Shown here piece by piece: positions 46,671 through 58,596 of a stretch of 64,000 nucleotides of DNA. This DNA is from Dichetophora obliterata. Lineage: Eukaryota; Arthropoda; Insecta; Diptera; Sciomyzidae. The DNA lies in the NCBI GenBank assembly GCA_963920525.1, contig OY986435.1:100351115-100415114 (forward strand), read 5' to 3'. Under the pieces are notes generated by a model. It was not told the origin of the DNA and ran no database searches. It worked only from the letters and a program-made list of their open reading frames with translations. Numbering within the stretch: position 1 is the stretch's first letter; every line of letters begins with the position of its first letter. The position numbers were made by a program, and so were the translations under genes.

Positions 46671-48339
46671 TAAACTTTCAAACCTTTCGAATTGTACTTT
46701 AGATCGTACTTTCAAATTAAATAAAAAATAAACTTTATAATTTTTTGAATTGTACTTTAGATCTTACTTTCGAATTGTATTTAAAATGTTATAACAGGTA
46801 TAAAATGCCGTAAACAGTACACACAATTTTTGTTTACAGAACTTAAATAATAGGTAGCTTTAGTTTACTTACGGGAATGCTTTCAGAAGACGCTTTAAAA
46901 GCTAGTCATAAATAAAATTTTTGTTTTATCTTTTGCAAAGGTTCGACCTTTCTAACCAAACTTTTAATTGTGTTGTTTTTTTTCTTAATTTTTTCACATA
47001 TACGAGTCAACGATTTTTTATAGCTGATGTTCTGAAATAAAAATGGCAACAGAATATTTTTGTTAATGACCAACGAAAATAAAAATATGAAAATGGCGCA
47101 TCTGTATTTAAAATGAATTGCACAAAAACTCTCCAGAGGCCACTAAAAATGGACTCATAAAGTTGTTGAAGTATGCTCTCAATAAAATCTAAAAAAAAAA
47201 CATTGAGACACTCTTTTAAAAGTTAAAAAGCTTATTTTATACAGCTTGTTGGTTTGCACTTTTTATTATTATTTATTCAAAAAGCCGCTAGTCTCGAACA
47301 TTTTTAGTCCTTTTTTTATCTATTTTACATTTCTAAACTTTTAAGAGTAGAATTATTTAAAAAAAAAATTCATTACCATTCAGCTTTAACAGTGAAGTAA
47401 ATTTTTGTATCAATTTGAAAAGAGCATTTAAATTATTTAATTTCCGCTAGAAGTTTTGAATTTCCGTTCACACGAAGCGCCTACTCTTCAGCTGGAACAA
47501 GAAAAATAGACAGTTTCCGTTTCCTGTCCGATACGTCAAACAACTGTGTATAAGTGAAATCAATCAGTATCTCCATTATTCAATTTGGCAATTATTTCAG
47601 CCACAGAAAAAAAACAACTTAGTTTTTCCAAGAAATAACTAGAAATTTTTCATAACTAGAAAACTTTTAAAATCCGCAAAAGTAAAAAGTAAACAAGACA
47701 AAGCGATGTAAAAAAAAGGAAATAACATTGACAAAAATAAGAGAAACGGGAAGTGAAAAAGCCGCTTTCGCAAAGATATTAGAAAAAACAAATAATGCGA
47801 AAATAATACAGATAGCAGCGACGCACAGTGCGGCAAAAAATAAAAACTCTTGTAATAATCAAAAACTTAAAGGTAGGTAAGATTTCAGATTTGAGAAATA
47901 TAGAAAAGAATTTTTAAAAAATAATTTATCAAGAAATTCATAGGTTCTAAGTTTTAAGAGATCAAAAGAAGAGCCCAATTTTGTCATCTGCTCAAAAATA
48001 TTTTACTATTCGGATCTTACATAACATAGATATCTAACATACGACATTTTGTCGTTCGCAAGTTATTGTGTTCACAAAATTGAAAAAAAAAAAACGAGAT
48101 AAGACTGATTTGTAGGCCAACTTTTCGAGATCTGTCGATCTGTGATATCAGTTTGCTCGTATCTTTTATATTTTCGTGAGATGAGACATCGACTTTGTGC
48201 TATACAGCACTTGAGTGACAAGCTTCGTAACCTATTGTGTTCTATGTGTAAGAAATATTATATAAAAGAAAATTTTATTTTGTTCTATATGCTAGTCTAA
48301 ATAAAGTATATAAAGATGGTATGTAAAAAAAAAACTAAA
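46671..48339. other. Non-coding AT-rich DNA
   Basis: Two near-identical ~45-base blocks with TTGTACTTTAGATC.TACTTTC.AATT lie at 46692 and 46748. Otherwise nothing is recognised; minus frame 47639-47836 is leucine/phenylalanine-rich and appears random. Confidence 0.45.
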
Positions 48340-48600
48340 TACCACATAAAAATGCTATATTTACCACATATGATGGTTTTAGTCGTACTAGACTCAAATT
48401 TGGAAATTGAGTTTGTATGGTTACTGCCGGCAACTGTATTAAAAATGGGCATGATCGAACTAAAGCTGTGCCCACTTTTTTAGAAATGTTTAAAATTGAT
48501 CACTGGTCCGATTGTAGATTTTTTCGAATACGAGATGGTGCAGCAAAAAAATGTTGCGAAGCCCTCTTTTACCGCTCATAAATCGGTAAACAATAATATA
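48340..48600 (+). repeat. 341-bp repeat family, distant copy
   Basis: AAAATGCTATATTTACCACA, GATGGTTTTAGTCGTACTAG, GAGTTTGTATGGTTACTGCC and AATGGGCATGATCGAACTA match the unit at 28.87-29.0 kb block by block, and GCCCTCTTTTACCGCTCATA near 48560 matches its start. Same orientation, 19 kb away. Confidence 0.7.
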
Positions 48601-49354
48601 AATAAAATTTTATAATAACTTTTTCATACAACATCGTGACCTAAGAATGAGTAAAAACGGCATGAAAATTAAAGTTTTGACTTTCAAAATTTAACTTTTT
48701 AAATTGTTTTGTTCAAAATTTAATAAAAGCATTTAACAACAATAGTTTGAACTTTTCCGTTAGGTCATTATTTTAAAAAAGGTTCAAAATATTGAATTTT
48801 TACTTAAAAAATACTCAAAAGTTGTTTTTATTGTAAAAATAAAAACATGTCAAAATTGCATTACCAACTACATTTCATATGACATCACATTCTTCTGAAA
48901 AATATTTTCCAGTTTTGTGCAAAAATTGTTCAACTGTTTTTCTTATCAAAATAACCCTATGATTTTTTGGTGAAATTTATTTTTTCAAAATTTGTTTTTC
49001 AATTTTTTTAAGAAATAGTAAAGACTCAAAATTTTTTCAAAAGTTTCCAATCAAAATTTATGGCTACAAATTTATTTTTTCATACCATTGACTATCTAAA
49101 GTACTAAAACTAGTTTTTGTATTAAAATTCTTTATACTTTATAATTTAATTTTCATTTAACTAACAACTGAAGACTTTCATGTGTAATCAGTAAAATAAA
49201 AAAAAAACTTGATTATCAAAGTGTCCCTTTTGCACGTATTAAATCATTGCAACATGAAAAAAATAAGCCATTCACTGTATCGAAAAGTAACTGCACACTT
49301 TCAATTCAATATTTCTCGCAGTGTAGATGTTTGATGGCAATGCGATGAGCACCG
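48601..49354. other. Non-coding AT-rich DNA
   Basis: Very A/T-rich with many T- and A-runs and no recognised feature. Confidence 0.5.
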
Positions 49355-49708
49355 TTAGTCTGCGGACAGAGTAGCGCTGATGCGAAAAGGCAGACAGGCA
49401 GGCGCATTCAGGTACCTGCTTAGTAAATAAGCCGTGCAGAGTGAATGCGAGCAGGTCAGATCAGATCAGAGCGAGAAAAAGTTTATTGTTTATTTTTTCC
49501 CGAATTGCTTTCTATTTTGAATCCTCCTCTAATAGCGTTTATGAAAATTTTTTATTTTCTATACATAAATAGCACACTCTCTTCAAAAGAGGTACGACTC
49601 AAAAAATTTTAATTTTCAGGAAGAGCAAAAAACAATTTTTTTCTTCAATGGACTCCATACAAAAAAAAAGAGACAAAACTATTTTTTTTAATGAAAGACT
49701 AAGAATAT

Positions 49709-49761
49709 GTGTAAAAAATTAAGATAGCCTCATATACATCGGCTATCTTAATTTTTTACAC
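49709..49761. repeat. Perfect 21 bp inverted repeat, 11-base loop
   Basis: GTGTAAAAAATTAAGATAGCC (49709-49729) is exactly inverted at 49741-49761 around an 11-base loop. This is the longest perfect short hairpin I saw. It is shorter than a typical insect pre-miRNA (usually imperfect, ~60-90 nt) and could be a tiny insertion or a replication-slip palindrome. Confidence 0.9.
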
Positions 49762-50139
49762 TACAAATAGTCTTACACGAAAAAGTATATATCTAAACAT
49801 TTTGAGTTGTGACTCTTATGAAGAAGGTGTGTGATATGTTGAGCCACTAGGCCAGCCACTAGGCCAGCCTTATTCAAACTAAAATAAGCGTTTCTTCTGA
49901 AATAACTCTCCAGAAATTTTATCCAAATCGGACACAGATAAAGTAAGGCTCATTGCGATTGAATCTCATTACATTGGTATAAAGGGCGAAAATGAGGTGT
50001 TTCGTCATTAAAATGTGTTTTAAAATTCTGTAAACTGATTTAGTCATTCCATTTATACTTTTAATCAATAGCAGATTCAATGTCTCTACAACGTGCCATC
50101 GGTGAGAAAAATTGGATGAAAATGACCAGACTTGTGATA

Positions 50140-50700
50140 TTTTACTTTTCGAAAAAAATTCTATTTTCTTGTTGTAATAAAAAAATCGTAAAAATCCAAA
50201 TTTTAAAAAACTGCAGTAAAATGTTGTTTAACAATTTTCTGAAACAACACTTAATACAAATACAAAAAATTTTGTCATTTATTTGAATAACTTGATCGTT
50301 ATGGAATTTTTTATTAAAAGCGTACCCTTTTGAAAATGTCGAGTTTGAGTACTTTTACGAAAAAAATTCTCAAAAATTCAAAATATTAACCAATAACAAT
50401 AATAATGCTTAAAGTATAATCTTCAGCTATTTTGTGAACAAAATTAAAAAATCTAAATCCTAAGAAAAAATTTATAGCTGGTGAAACTTGATTTTTTTTT
50501 TAAAATCCGCAAAGTGCCTTTTTTGGCATTTCGAACACAAAAAAAAAAATCATAGAAAAATCATAAAAATGTTGTATCTCATTTGAAATGACTTTAAAAT
50601 GAATGCTTTTTAAATATTTTTGATTTTTGTACTACAAAAATTTTGGAATTTGAGTGCTACCAACATATTAGACCCAGAAAACCAAGCAACTTAATTTTTA
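50140..50700 (+). repeat. Dispersed repeat, long copy (partners at 11870-12245 and 15150-15365)
   Basis: The first part matches 11.87-12.25 kb and the last part (from about 50505, GTGCCTTTTTTGGCATTTCG) matches 15.15-15.37 kb, both in the same orientation. This copy therefore joins two segments that lie 2.9 kb apart upstream, where a LINE sits between them. Confidence 0.65.
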
Positions 50701-51329
50701 TTGTTTTGTATGCTTTATATGTATTTCTTTTGTTTCTTACATGCCCAACAATTGCCCATGCGATCAATAGATCATTTTCGCGTGCACAACTTATCACCAA
50801 CAACAACACAATCTTAATCGATGTTAACCAAATTTCCAAATACCCACCAAAAACAACCCTCACACTCACATAAACATTGCGCGATCACTGCTGTTGATGT
50901 TTGTTTCATTCAATGCGTTGTTGTTGTTGAATGTTTTTGTTGTAATTGGTCTTGTATTCTAAAGATAATAAAAAAAACGCAGTTTCCTTGAAAAATTACA
51001 AAAAACAACACAAAAAGAACAAATTCAGTTGCGAGAAACCTGCGCCAGCCTGATTTCTCGCAACAACCTGATCTGCTCTGACCTGCCTGCTTCCAATCTG
51101 CACACTTCGAGCAGGTTTATGTGAAATCGTATGAAGCGAGTTTTCTCGCACTAGGACAAGTAAGCAAACCTGCCTGCCTGCCTGTCTGCTTCAGCGTTTA
51201 CTCTGTCAGCAGACTTAAAAAGTATAATACAGAAGGCTAGCGAAAAGGTATAAAGCTAGTGAAAAAAGTGTCAAAAATAATACAATAAAGTTCGAAGATA
51301 CCTGTTCTCTCAAATATCTGCTAAAAAGT

Positions 51330-52000
51330 AAAAGAAAAAATGTTCAAAAGATCCGAAACTTGATTTTAAGGCAAATGATTTACTTAAAAAAAGGACCCAA
51401 AAATTACATAGACAAGTGCAAGTGGGGAAAAGAAGGATGATTCGGAAATTGTACAACCGTTTGCTTTAATATAATGCTTGCATCGCATTTCTATGGGCGA
51501 TGAAATCTTCGCAAAAATGGACTATGGAACATCACTTGATCCCCAATTTCAACAATTGGAATATAAAAATTTGGCGCAAAAGTCCTCATCTGGCGGGCTA
51601 TATGCGCTTTCGGCCTTAGGACCTCCGCATTCTTGACAAATGACACTACATCAGCAAAAATGTACAAAAAGGAGTGTTTTATTTGTTTCTTTATTACATT
51701 TTATAAAAATCACTATGTGTCAACAATATTTTGGATTGATTTAGCTACTGCACAGTACCCCCGTTCTATATTGAACTTGCTAGAAGAAAACATCAGTTAT
51801 GTTGCAAAAGAGGACAACCCACCTAACGCTCCAGATCTTCGTTTGATAGACTGGTTTTGGGATATTGTCAAACGGAATTTAAACGGTAACTGGTAACATC
51901 GAAGTACTTAAAAAAACTGGCTTAAGGCAAGCAGTTCCGTTGCAAAAAAAGTTGTACAAAATTTAATAAAGGGCATTAAACAAAAAATTCGGTGTATATT
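51330..52000 (+). pseudogene. mariner/Tc-like transposase fragment
   Basis: Plus-strand reading: a KFGAKVLIWRAICAFGLRTS block (about 51565-51625), AKMYKKECF, TIFWIDLATAQYPRSIL (about 51725-51775, second catalytic Asp in IDLA), then NPPNAPDLRLIDWFWDIVKR (about 51817-51875), where the third acidic residue is Asp of LIDWF, 36 residues after the second by my count. The NPPNxPxLRPIExFW pattern is characteristic of a mariner-related subgroup. The upstream half is frame-broken; no TIRs were found around it. Confidence 0.75.
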
Positions 52001-53019
52001 AGGATAATATGTCTATTTCAAAAGTTTAAATGAAAATTAAATGGAATTTTTGATTTCTCATAATACTTTTTTACATTTTGTTCTAGATACTATAAAAGAA
52101 GAGGAGTTTCGTAAAAAAGTGCATATAGAACGAAGCATTTTTTAAAAACGCTTCTTACTGTTAGAAGCGTTTCAAAATACGCATATTTTTTGACAGAACA
52201 AAACACAAACTCTAGAACTTTCCTTGGAAAGAAGGTCGCGACAATTCTTTCGGTTCAGTTTTTTGTAATTAACAACTAAACTTTAAAATGGATGTACCAA
52301 AAACACATTTTTGTCATATAGAACACAAAATAACTTGCGAACGAAGATTTGCTGATAATGTAAAAACACCGTTCATGATCACCAGGTATCAAAGCTAAAA
52401 ACTTTTGGTTAATTTTTCGTTATTTTCAAAGCCATTTCCATGGTTTTAAGTAACTTTTCATAGTTTTAATTAATTTTATTGAGTAATTTTTATTGACTTA
52501 TATGTGTATATTAAAGGTTTTCTTTAAAGAGATTTTAATTCAGAATATTTGAAGTTATATGTTAATTTTTGTTGCGTTAGATCACATACATTTCAAATTG
52601 GAAGGTGTGGCATCATTATGCTTTTAGGGACATTGCCAATACGTTTGGTCTTTTTACAATACTAAAAAAAGCAACTGTCAACCAACGTCGTAGATATGGG
52701 GAATTCAAGGGGTTCAAACCCCCACCCCCTTAGCAATTAAACATTTTTTATATATTAAATAAAAGCACAGATATTCCAAATTATTTAATTACCATAACAT
52801 GAAGATAAATTGAAAATTGTTCAAAGTACATGCTTAGTTTGTTTAGCAGACATTAAGTTAAATATAATACAATATAAATGGTTTTCTTAATTGTTTTTCT
52901 ATGTATTGTTGCTTACGTTCTAGCGTTTGCAGACGGTATACATATAAATTGAACAAAATTATTGTAAGCCAGTCTGTGAAATTCAAATGATGATAAGCAA
53001 TGTTTAATTGTTCGTTAAA
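52001..53019. other. Non-coding AT-rich DNA with a small hairpin
   Basis: AACGCTTCT..AGAAGCGTT (52148-52172) is a 9 bp hairpin. A C-rich patch CAAACCCCCACCCCCTT lies at about 52713. No element boundaries were recognised. Confidence 0.45.
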
Positions 53020-53022
53020 TTA

Positions 53023-53597
53023 CACTGTAGGAAAATTTTCAACTTTTGAAAAGACACAAAACAACGCCGAGACACGTAAACTTAATTTTCGGTCGCAGAA
53101 TTTAGTGGCATATAATTCTCGAGATATTCAAATTTTTGTTATTTGACCATCATTTGACCTTCATTTAAAATTTTTTTTTATAGTATTTTAACAATTACTG
53201 TTTATTTTATTTTCGAAAATACCTACAACGTGAAAATCAGGTTAGCCTTGTATTTCAAAGGTTAAGCAATTTTGCATTTCTCTTTATTTGGACCAATTTT
53301 AAATGTTAAACGTCAAATCGTTAAAAAAATCTTAATTTTTTTTACTCAAATTAGTATTTTTATTAGTAGATTAAATTTTGAAAGTTTAAGCAAAATCGGA
53401 GGTGGTCTAAATTTGTATTTTCCAAAAATAAGGAAAATATAACTAAAAATGGGTCTAAAAGTGACTAAATTTCAATCGCAAATATCTAGAGATTTTGATC
53501 TGATTGGGAAAAACTGAGTATGTCACTAAGTTCTACGACCAAAAAATAAGTTTACGTTCTTGGCATCTTCGTTTGTCTTTTTGACGTCCATACAGTG
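53023..53597. mobile_element. 575 bp MITE, CACTGTA termini, TTA duplication
   Basis: The left arm (53023-53130) and right arm (53500-53597) are inverted. Shared blocks, read from each end, are CACTGTA, AAAGACA, ACGTAAACTTA, GGTCG.AGAA.TTAGTG.CATA. TTA occurs on both sides (53020-53022 and 53598-53600). The interior is AT-rich and non-coding. Confidence 0.8.
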
Positions 53598-53600
53598 TTA

Positions 53601-54059
53601 TTAAATGAACGTAAAAGTGAATTTAATTTGTACATTTGTCAGTTTCATGATTTTTTTAAGCTGTGTGTGAGTATCGCAAAGTGGTTCTGAAAAAATATTC
53701 CACTCAAATTCTAGCGATGACACTTCGTCTCAAGAACACCAATTAATATATGCAGTTACGAGTCCAGAATTTTTCGTTGCAATTCATTTAATGCATAAAA
53801 TATATTAATTTACGTCAGCTTTGATTATACTGTTGTAAAAAATCGATTAAGATCTAATAGAATGATGAATGATCTAATTAGCGCTATTAAATATTCATAA
53901 AAATATTTCTATGAACAAGGAAACAGTCATCGATAAATTGGCTTCGAGTTAAAAAAAAATTAATGAACTAACTATATAAGTATCTACAACTATGTATATT
54001 AAGGCGCCCAATGCCCCATAAGAAAGAAAAAAGTTGATCGAGTCTTTCCTTCAAACCTG
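53601..54059. other. Non-coding DNA
   Basis: No gene or further TIR pair recognised between two MITEs. Confidence 0.5.
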
Positions 54060-54061
54060 TA

Positions 54062-54983
54062 GCTCGTTCCTGTAATAAAATCGGCAAGTTACCGATTTGT
54101 GTGACGTCAGCCGTTATCGATCCCTAGTTACCGATTTCGTGACAACTAATGTTTCTGTACGTTTAAATCGGTAAAAACTCGGACCGTAATGAAAAAGAAC
54201 ACAAATCGGGAAGAAAAGTTGCGAAATTGAGTCAAATGACAAGCAGCTGTTTACTCGAATATATTATTTTAGTTGCTCTAAAACTTTATAATAAATAGGT
54301 GCTTGTGTTGTTAATAAATAGTGAATATTTGCAGTTTAAGAAAATGAATTATGTTATAATGATGTGCATTAATGGTTGCGGAAATAATCAACGATTATGA
54401 ATGTAAATAATTTTACACTTAGTGCTGTGCTGCAAAAACTCAACATATATATGCAACCGGGTACTTTTTCATAGCTCAAACGTATACTTTTTTGCTAAAA
54501 TTTTAAACTTTCGTGTAAATAAGCATTATTAATAAATTGCATTACAATACTGTTTTGCTAAAATTTTAAACTTTCATGTAAATAGGCATTATTAATAAAT
54601 TGCATTAAAATTTAAAACTAAAACTTATTTAACAAGAAAATTTTTTTCACAAAAAAAAAATTCGACTTATATGGAAGTAACCATTTTTAAAGGTATATTT
54701 TGAGTACTTATAACTTTCACTTTCAGTACTTATAATTCTCACTTGCCACAAAGCCAGTGAGAAAAGTGACACATTATTATCGATTCACTTTACGTACAGA
54801 AACACTTTTTTAAAAAGGTTCCATTGAAATGAAATCGGAACATGTGAAATTTGGAACGAACGAATCGAACAGATATCGATTCAGATACGTACAGAAACAT
54901 CGCAGGTGAGAGTGACATCAGAGTGACGTCAAATCGGTAATATGAGTCGGTAACTACGATCGCTACGAGTTACAGGAACGAGC
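54062..54983. mobile_element. 922 bp MITE, GCTCGTTCCTGTAA termini, TA duplication
   Basis: Ends GCTCGTTCCTGTAA..TTACAGGAACGAGC, flanked by TA (54060-54061 and 54984-54985). Inverted similarity continues about 110 bases inward: AGTTACCGA, ACCGATTTG.G.GACGTCA, ATGTTTCTGTACGT. TACCGAT-type motifs recur inside each arm. No transposase. The TA duplication fits Tc1/mariner-related mobilisation. Confidence 0.85.
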
Positions 54984-54994
54984 TACTGGGCTTA

Positions 54995-55631
54995 TGTTAT
55001 GGTGATTCCCCAAATATTTCGACTATACAGATAGTAATCCGTAAGCTGGGATGGTTTGAAATAACTTCTAAAAATCGATTTTTGTGTAAAAATAGTTTTA
55101 AAAACAGTCTATCAGAAACTATAGGCCGGAAAAATCTTTTCCAATCTGCATCAAAAAATTTTTGATATTTTTTATTGTATTTCCGTACAAAAACTTTAAA
55201 AATTTAAAAAACTTTATAACTTTTTTTTTATTTCTTACAAAAGCTTTTCAGTATGTGTTTATTTTATAATTAAAATTTTAGTTTTATTTTTTTTCAGTTT
55301 CAGCAATTCTGGTCAGCAATTCTGACCAATGAGGATATCATTAGAAATAATTAAGTTTCTTGAACTTTAGTGAAAATAACTTTAAAAAAAAAAATCATAA
55401 AAGTCCACGAAAAACATCATTATTTTTAATTGGAATGCAAAAATTTTAAATTTTTTGATGCAGATCGGGAGAACTTTTTCAAAAATATTATTTCAGATCA
55501 TTTCACTTTTTCTAAATGACACTTCAGCCAATATTTTTACAAAAAACTCGGTTTTTAGGGGTTATTTCAAACCACTGCAACTCAAGGATGGCTATCGCTA
55601 GAGTCGAAATATTTGGGGAATCATCATAACA
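54995..55631. mobile_element. 637 bp foldback MITE, TGTTATGRTGATTCCCC termini
   Basis: The arms carry, from each end, TGTTATG.TGATTCCCCAAAT, ATTTCGACT, GATAG, TGGTTTGAAATAAC, TAAAAA.CGA.TTTT..GTAAAAATA and, deeper, ATCTGCATCAAAAAATTT. Inverted arms are at least 200 bases each. TA flanks both ends (54993-54994 and 55632-55633). Only about 10 bases separate it from the preceding MITE. The frame at 55524-55769 (minus) crosses its border and is not a gene. Confidence 0.85.
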
Positions 55632-55641
55632 TAATGCCTCA

Positions 55642-55789
55642 TTTACACGAGTGACATATTTGTCATTTTTTACATCATTAAGTGCCATTATCGTGTAAAT
55701 GATGTTATTTTGTTTAATTATTTTAGTCATAAAATAATGATTAAAATCAGATGTCATTAGTTTTGTCACTTAAATGACATCGTGTAAAC
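55642..55789. mobile_element. Small hairpin element, TTTACACG termini
   Basis: TTTACACGAGTGACAT on the left and (reverse complement) TTTACACGATGTCATTTAAG on the right, with TGACAAA.A..TGACAT-type inverted pieces inside. It is about 150 bases and lies directly after the preceding MITE. No TSD could be fixed. Confidence 0.6.
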
Positions 55790-56290
55790 GCCGTGTAAAC
55801 CCGTCTACTCTCATAGTGACCAACTTAAAGAAAAAATGAATAAGTTCATTCTTTACTGACAGAGTGCGTTTAACTGTTTCTAGAAATTTAACTGTTTGCT
55901 TAAAAATGGACTGGGTAGTATAAATTTAAAGAGTTTAAAGAAAATAATAATCATAATCAATATTTAATCTCATTTCTTTTTTTAAGTGAACCCAGCCAGT
56001 ATTTTTCAGAAGATGGAAGAGATGAGCTAGTGGAAACTTCTGGCAGGTCGCGAAAGCTCAAAAGGTTCTTCTTCCTCCTCGTCCTCTTCAATTAATTAAT
56101 TTTAAAATGGTTTAAGTAAAATTTTAATGGTTTTAACCAAATTTAAAATGGTTTAAGCTAAAATAAGCACATTTTAAGTTTTTGTGTTTGCGTTGTCATA
56201 TGGCAACGACAGGATGTTTTGGGTTAATGTATATATATGCTTTTTTTTTAAAAATGTCTGTTTTCGTTATATTACTTAAATAAATACTTG
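55790..56290. other. Unassigned DNA with a weak exon-like stretch
   Basis: After a pyrimidine run ending in AAG (about 55986) comes a plus-strand frame EPSQYFSEDGRDELVETS then GRSRKLKRFFF (55990-56090) that looks less random than its neighbours. It ends at a stop. It could be a decayed last exon or transposon protein end; it matches nothing I know. Confidence 0.25.
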
Positions 56291-56299
56291 CCGCCCTAC

Positions 56300-56660
56300 T
56301 CCAAATGATGCGATTGAATCGATTTTTTTAAATTTTTTGCTTCAGCAATCCCTCCCCCCGTCCACCCATCAGAATCTACAGCTTTGTAAACAGCACACGT
56401 TAGTTCAAATAGAAATTGAGTAGGGAAATTAACTCCATGGTATCACAATGGGCCTCATTGGCTTAAGTGTGTCTCTAAAAAGTGACAGCCACTTTAACCT
56501 TACCTAAACCCCCTCCTTATGAAACACCTATCTACGGCGTTGCTGTCAACCAATTCCATCTCGAAGAGCCAATTTAAAAGTTGAGCCCCAGTAACTCTTA
56601 ACCCGAGCCTGTTATAACGCGGTGGATACATGGCTTAGTGCGTGCATTTGTACTGTTGTC
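56300..56660. repeat. GC-richer block, probable interspersed repeat
   Basis: The block contains TCACAATGGGCCTCATTGGC, TTAAGTGTGTC and GACAGCCACTTTAACCTTAC on the plus strand. Its complement (GGTTAAAGTGGCTGTC..CCCATTGTGATACC) resembles repetitive segments I associate with fly genomes, but I cannot name the family. No termini are visible. Confidence 0.35.
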
Positions 56661-58596
56661 ACAATTTTAAAACAGAACAGAAACAAAAAATGTCGTAGAT
56701 ACTTTTGAAAGCCGAACCAGTTGAAGAGGTGTAAAAACTGTTTTTCAACAATGAAATAAAGGGTTTATTATTAGCGTACATTAAAGCTAATTTCTATCTA
56801 GCTTTCTTTTCATACCACGAGCCATAGAAAATTTACTGATGCCAACATTATTGACCTTGGAAAATTTAATTGCTTTGATTAAAATAATGAAGTAAAAGGT
56901 CACAGCTGTGTATGGCAATGCGAGTTAATGTATGTATTTCGAAAGTTAAATCAAGCATTAAACAAATAATTCGGGTATGAATGTTAAAATATGCAATGCC
57001 TTTGCTAAAATATGATATAAAGTAGCAAAATTTTATAAAATATGCAACTAACTAAAAGGAAATATGGATCATTAATTGTTTAAATATGTGCCTCTAGTCA
57101 GAGCACATAAAGAAGTTTGAAAAAAAAAACACTCTAAAAAATTGAAATTTTTCGCAACGCAATGCAGGTGTTAACATTTCAACTATTAAAAAAAATTTCG
57201 TATATTATTTTTATTTTAGTTTTTAGGGCATTTGCATTTTTTAAGCATTACGAACATTTGTTTGGGTTATTTTTGATTTTAACTATATAGTCATATTTCG
57301 AACTCAAATCAGTGTGGAAGCTTGAAATTTCAAATCTGAGTCTTAAATAAGCTTTTTATGAACAGCTTGAAAGGCTTCAAAATAATCTTAATATTTGCTT
57401 TTGTTTTCTTTTTTCATAAAAGCTTCATAGCTTTTGTTAAAAATATTCACAATTCTTTCTAATATCTCTCTAATTTTTTTTCAAACTCAAAAAATGCACA
57501 ATACCTTGGACTCTTATAGAATTATATTTCGGAATCAGCTTTTTTAAGTGTGTGTGATACCCTCATAAATATGAGTCAGAGAAAAGTCATGACGGCCTCA
57601 AAATGGGTCAGAATCAGTTTTTGATTTTGCTAAGAAAATATTGAAAATGAAAATTTTGGAGAGTTATAAAATTGTAAAAATTCAATTCAAAAGCATACAC
57701 CGGTACAAAAAGCGAGTGCACTTTAAAATATGCGTTCTTTATCCGTAAAAAATTAGAGTTTTGTTAAATTCTGATAAATTCATTCTTAAAAACTGTTATT
57801 TTCGAAGTGTTTCAGTAAACGGTTCAAAGAAAACCGACTGTTTTTCTCAAGTCAAAGCTAATAATTGTGATGTATTTAAAAATACTAATTAAAAAAACAA
57901 AATATAAAAAAATCAGTTTTCGGAAAACCTGGAACGTGTACAAGAAAACTGAAATCTTTTCTAATAATCTCTTGAAATCGGTTTTAAAATCTCTTCAAAA
58001 ATTAAGTTTTATTTAATTCTTACAAACCTCACTGTGCGACAATACAATGAGAAGCATTTCTTATTCAAAAAGCTATAATATGGTGTAAGCTTAAAAGCGT
58101 CTTCTGAACACAAGGTAGAGAAGAAGAAGAAGCAGTTAGCAACCAGGTAAACATCTGATAGAAACGTTTCATCTAAGGAGCTGCTAAGAAGCAGCGGATT
58201 CAATATAAATCATTGCCTGAAAAACATTTTATTTTTGTTCTTGTTTGTCTCGAAAATAAAAAAAATTAATAAAATATTAGTACTAATGGAACACGCTCAA
58301 TTTGAGCTGAAGGCATCACAAGTGTTGCCATCACTTCCATTTGCATAACTTCTAAATTTGTTTTAGAAAACCACTAGAAACAGCTAAAAAATTTATGTCC
58401 AAATTGGTACCTATGTTGGAACAGAACAAAATATTTTTGGCAATTTAAATCATTTCAGACTAGAAGATCAGGTGTAATAAATGTTAAAGAGTTTTTAAAA
58501 AATTTGTCAATTAAAATCAACCCATTCTTTTCCAAGTCATTGTTTGCTTAGTCATTGTCACATATTCTTGGCAACATTCCATGCCAATGTAAACCA
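56661..58596. other. Non-coding AT-rich DNA
   Basis: No gene, RNA or repeat recognised over 1.9 kb. GAAGAAGAAGAAG near 58120 is a short GAA tract. Confidence 0.5.

Larger units (their letters stand above)
49358..51214. mobile_element. 1.86 kb TIR element with GC-rich subterminal repeats, TTA duplication
   Basis: Left end GTCTGCGGACAGAGTA and right end (reverse complement GTCTGCTGACAGAGTA) begin long inverted repeats. Inside are AGCAGACAGGCAGG-type blocks, then a further inverted pair around CTGATCTG.TCTGACCTGC. Arms span roughly 49358-49480 and 51035-51214. TTA flanks both ends (49355-49357 and 51215-51217). The interior is AT-rich and has no transposase; it holds a perfect hairpin at 49709-49761 and the dispersed repeat at 50140-50700. 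The 3-base TTA duplication suggests a PIF/Harbinger-type mobiliser, but the GTCTGC end is unusual. Confidence 0.78.
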
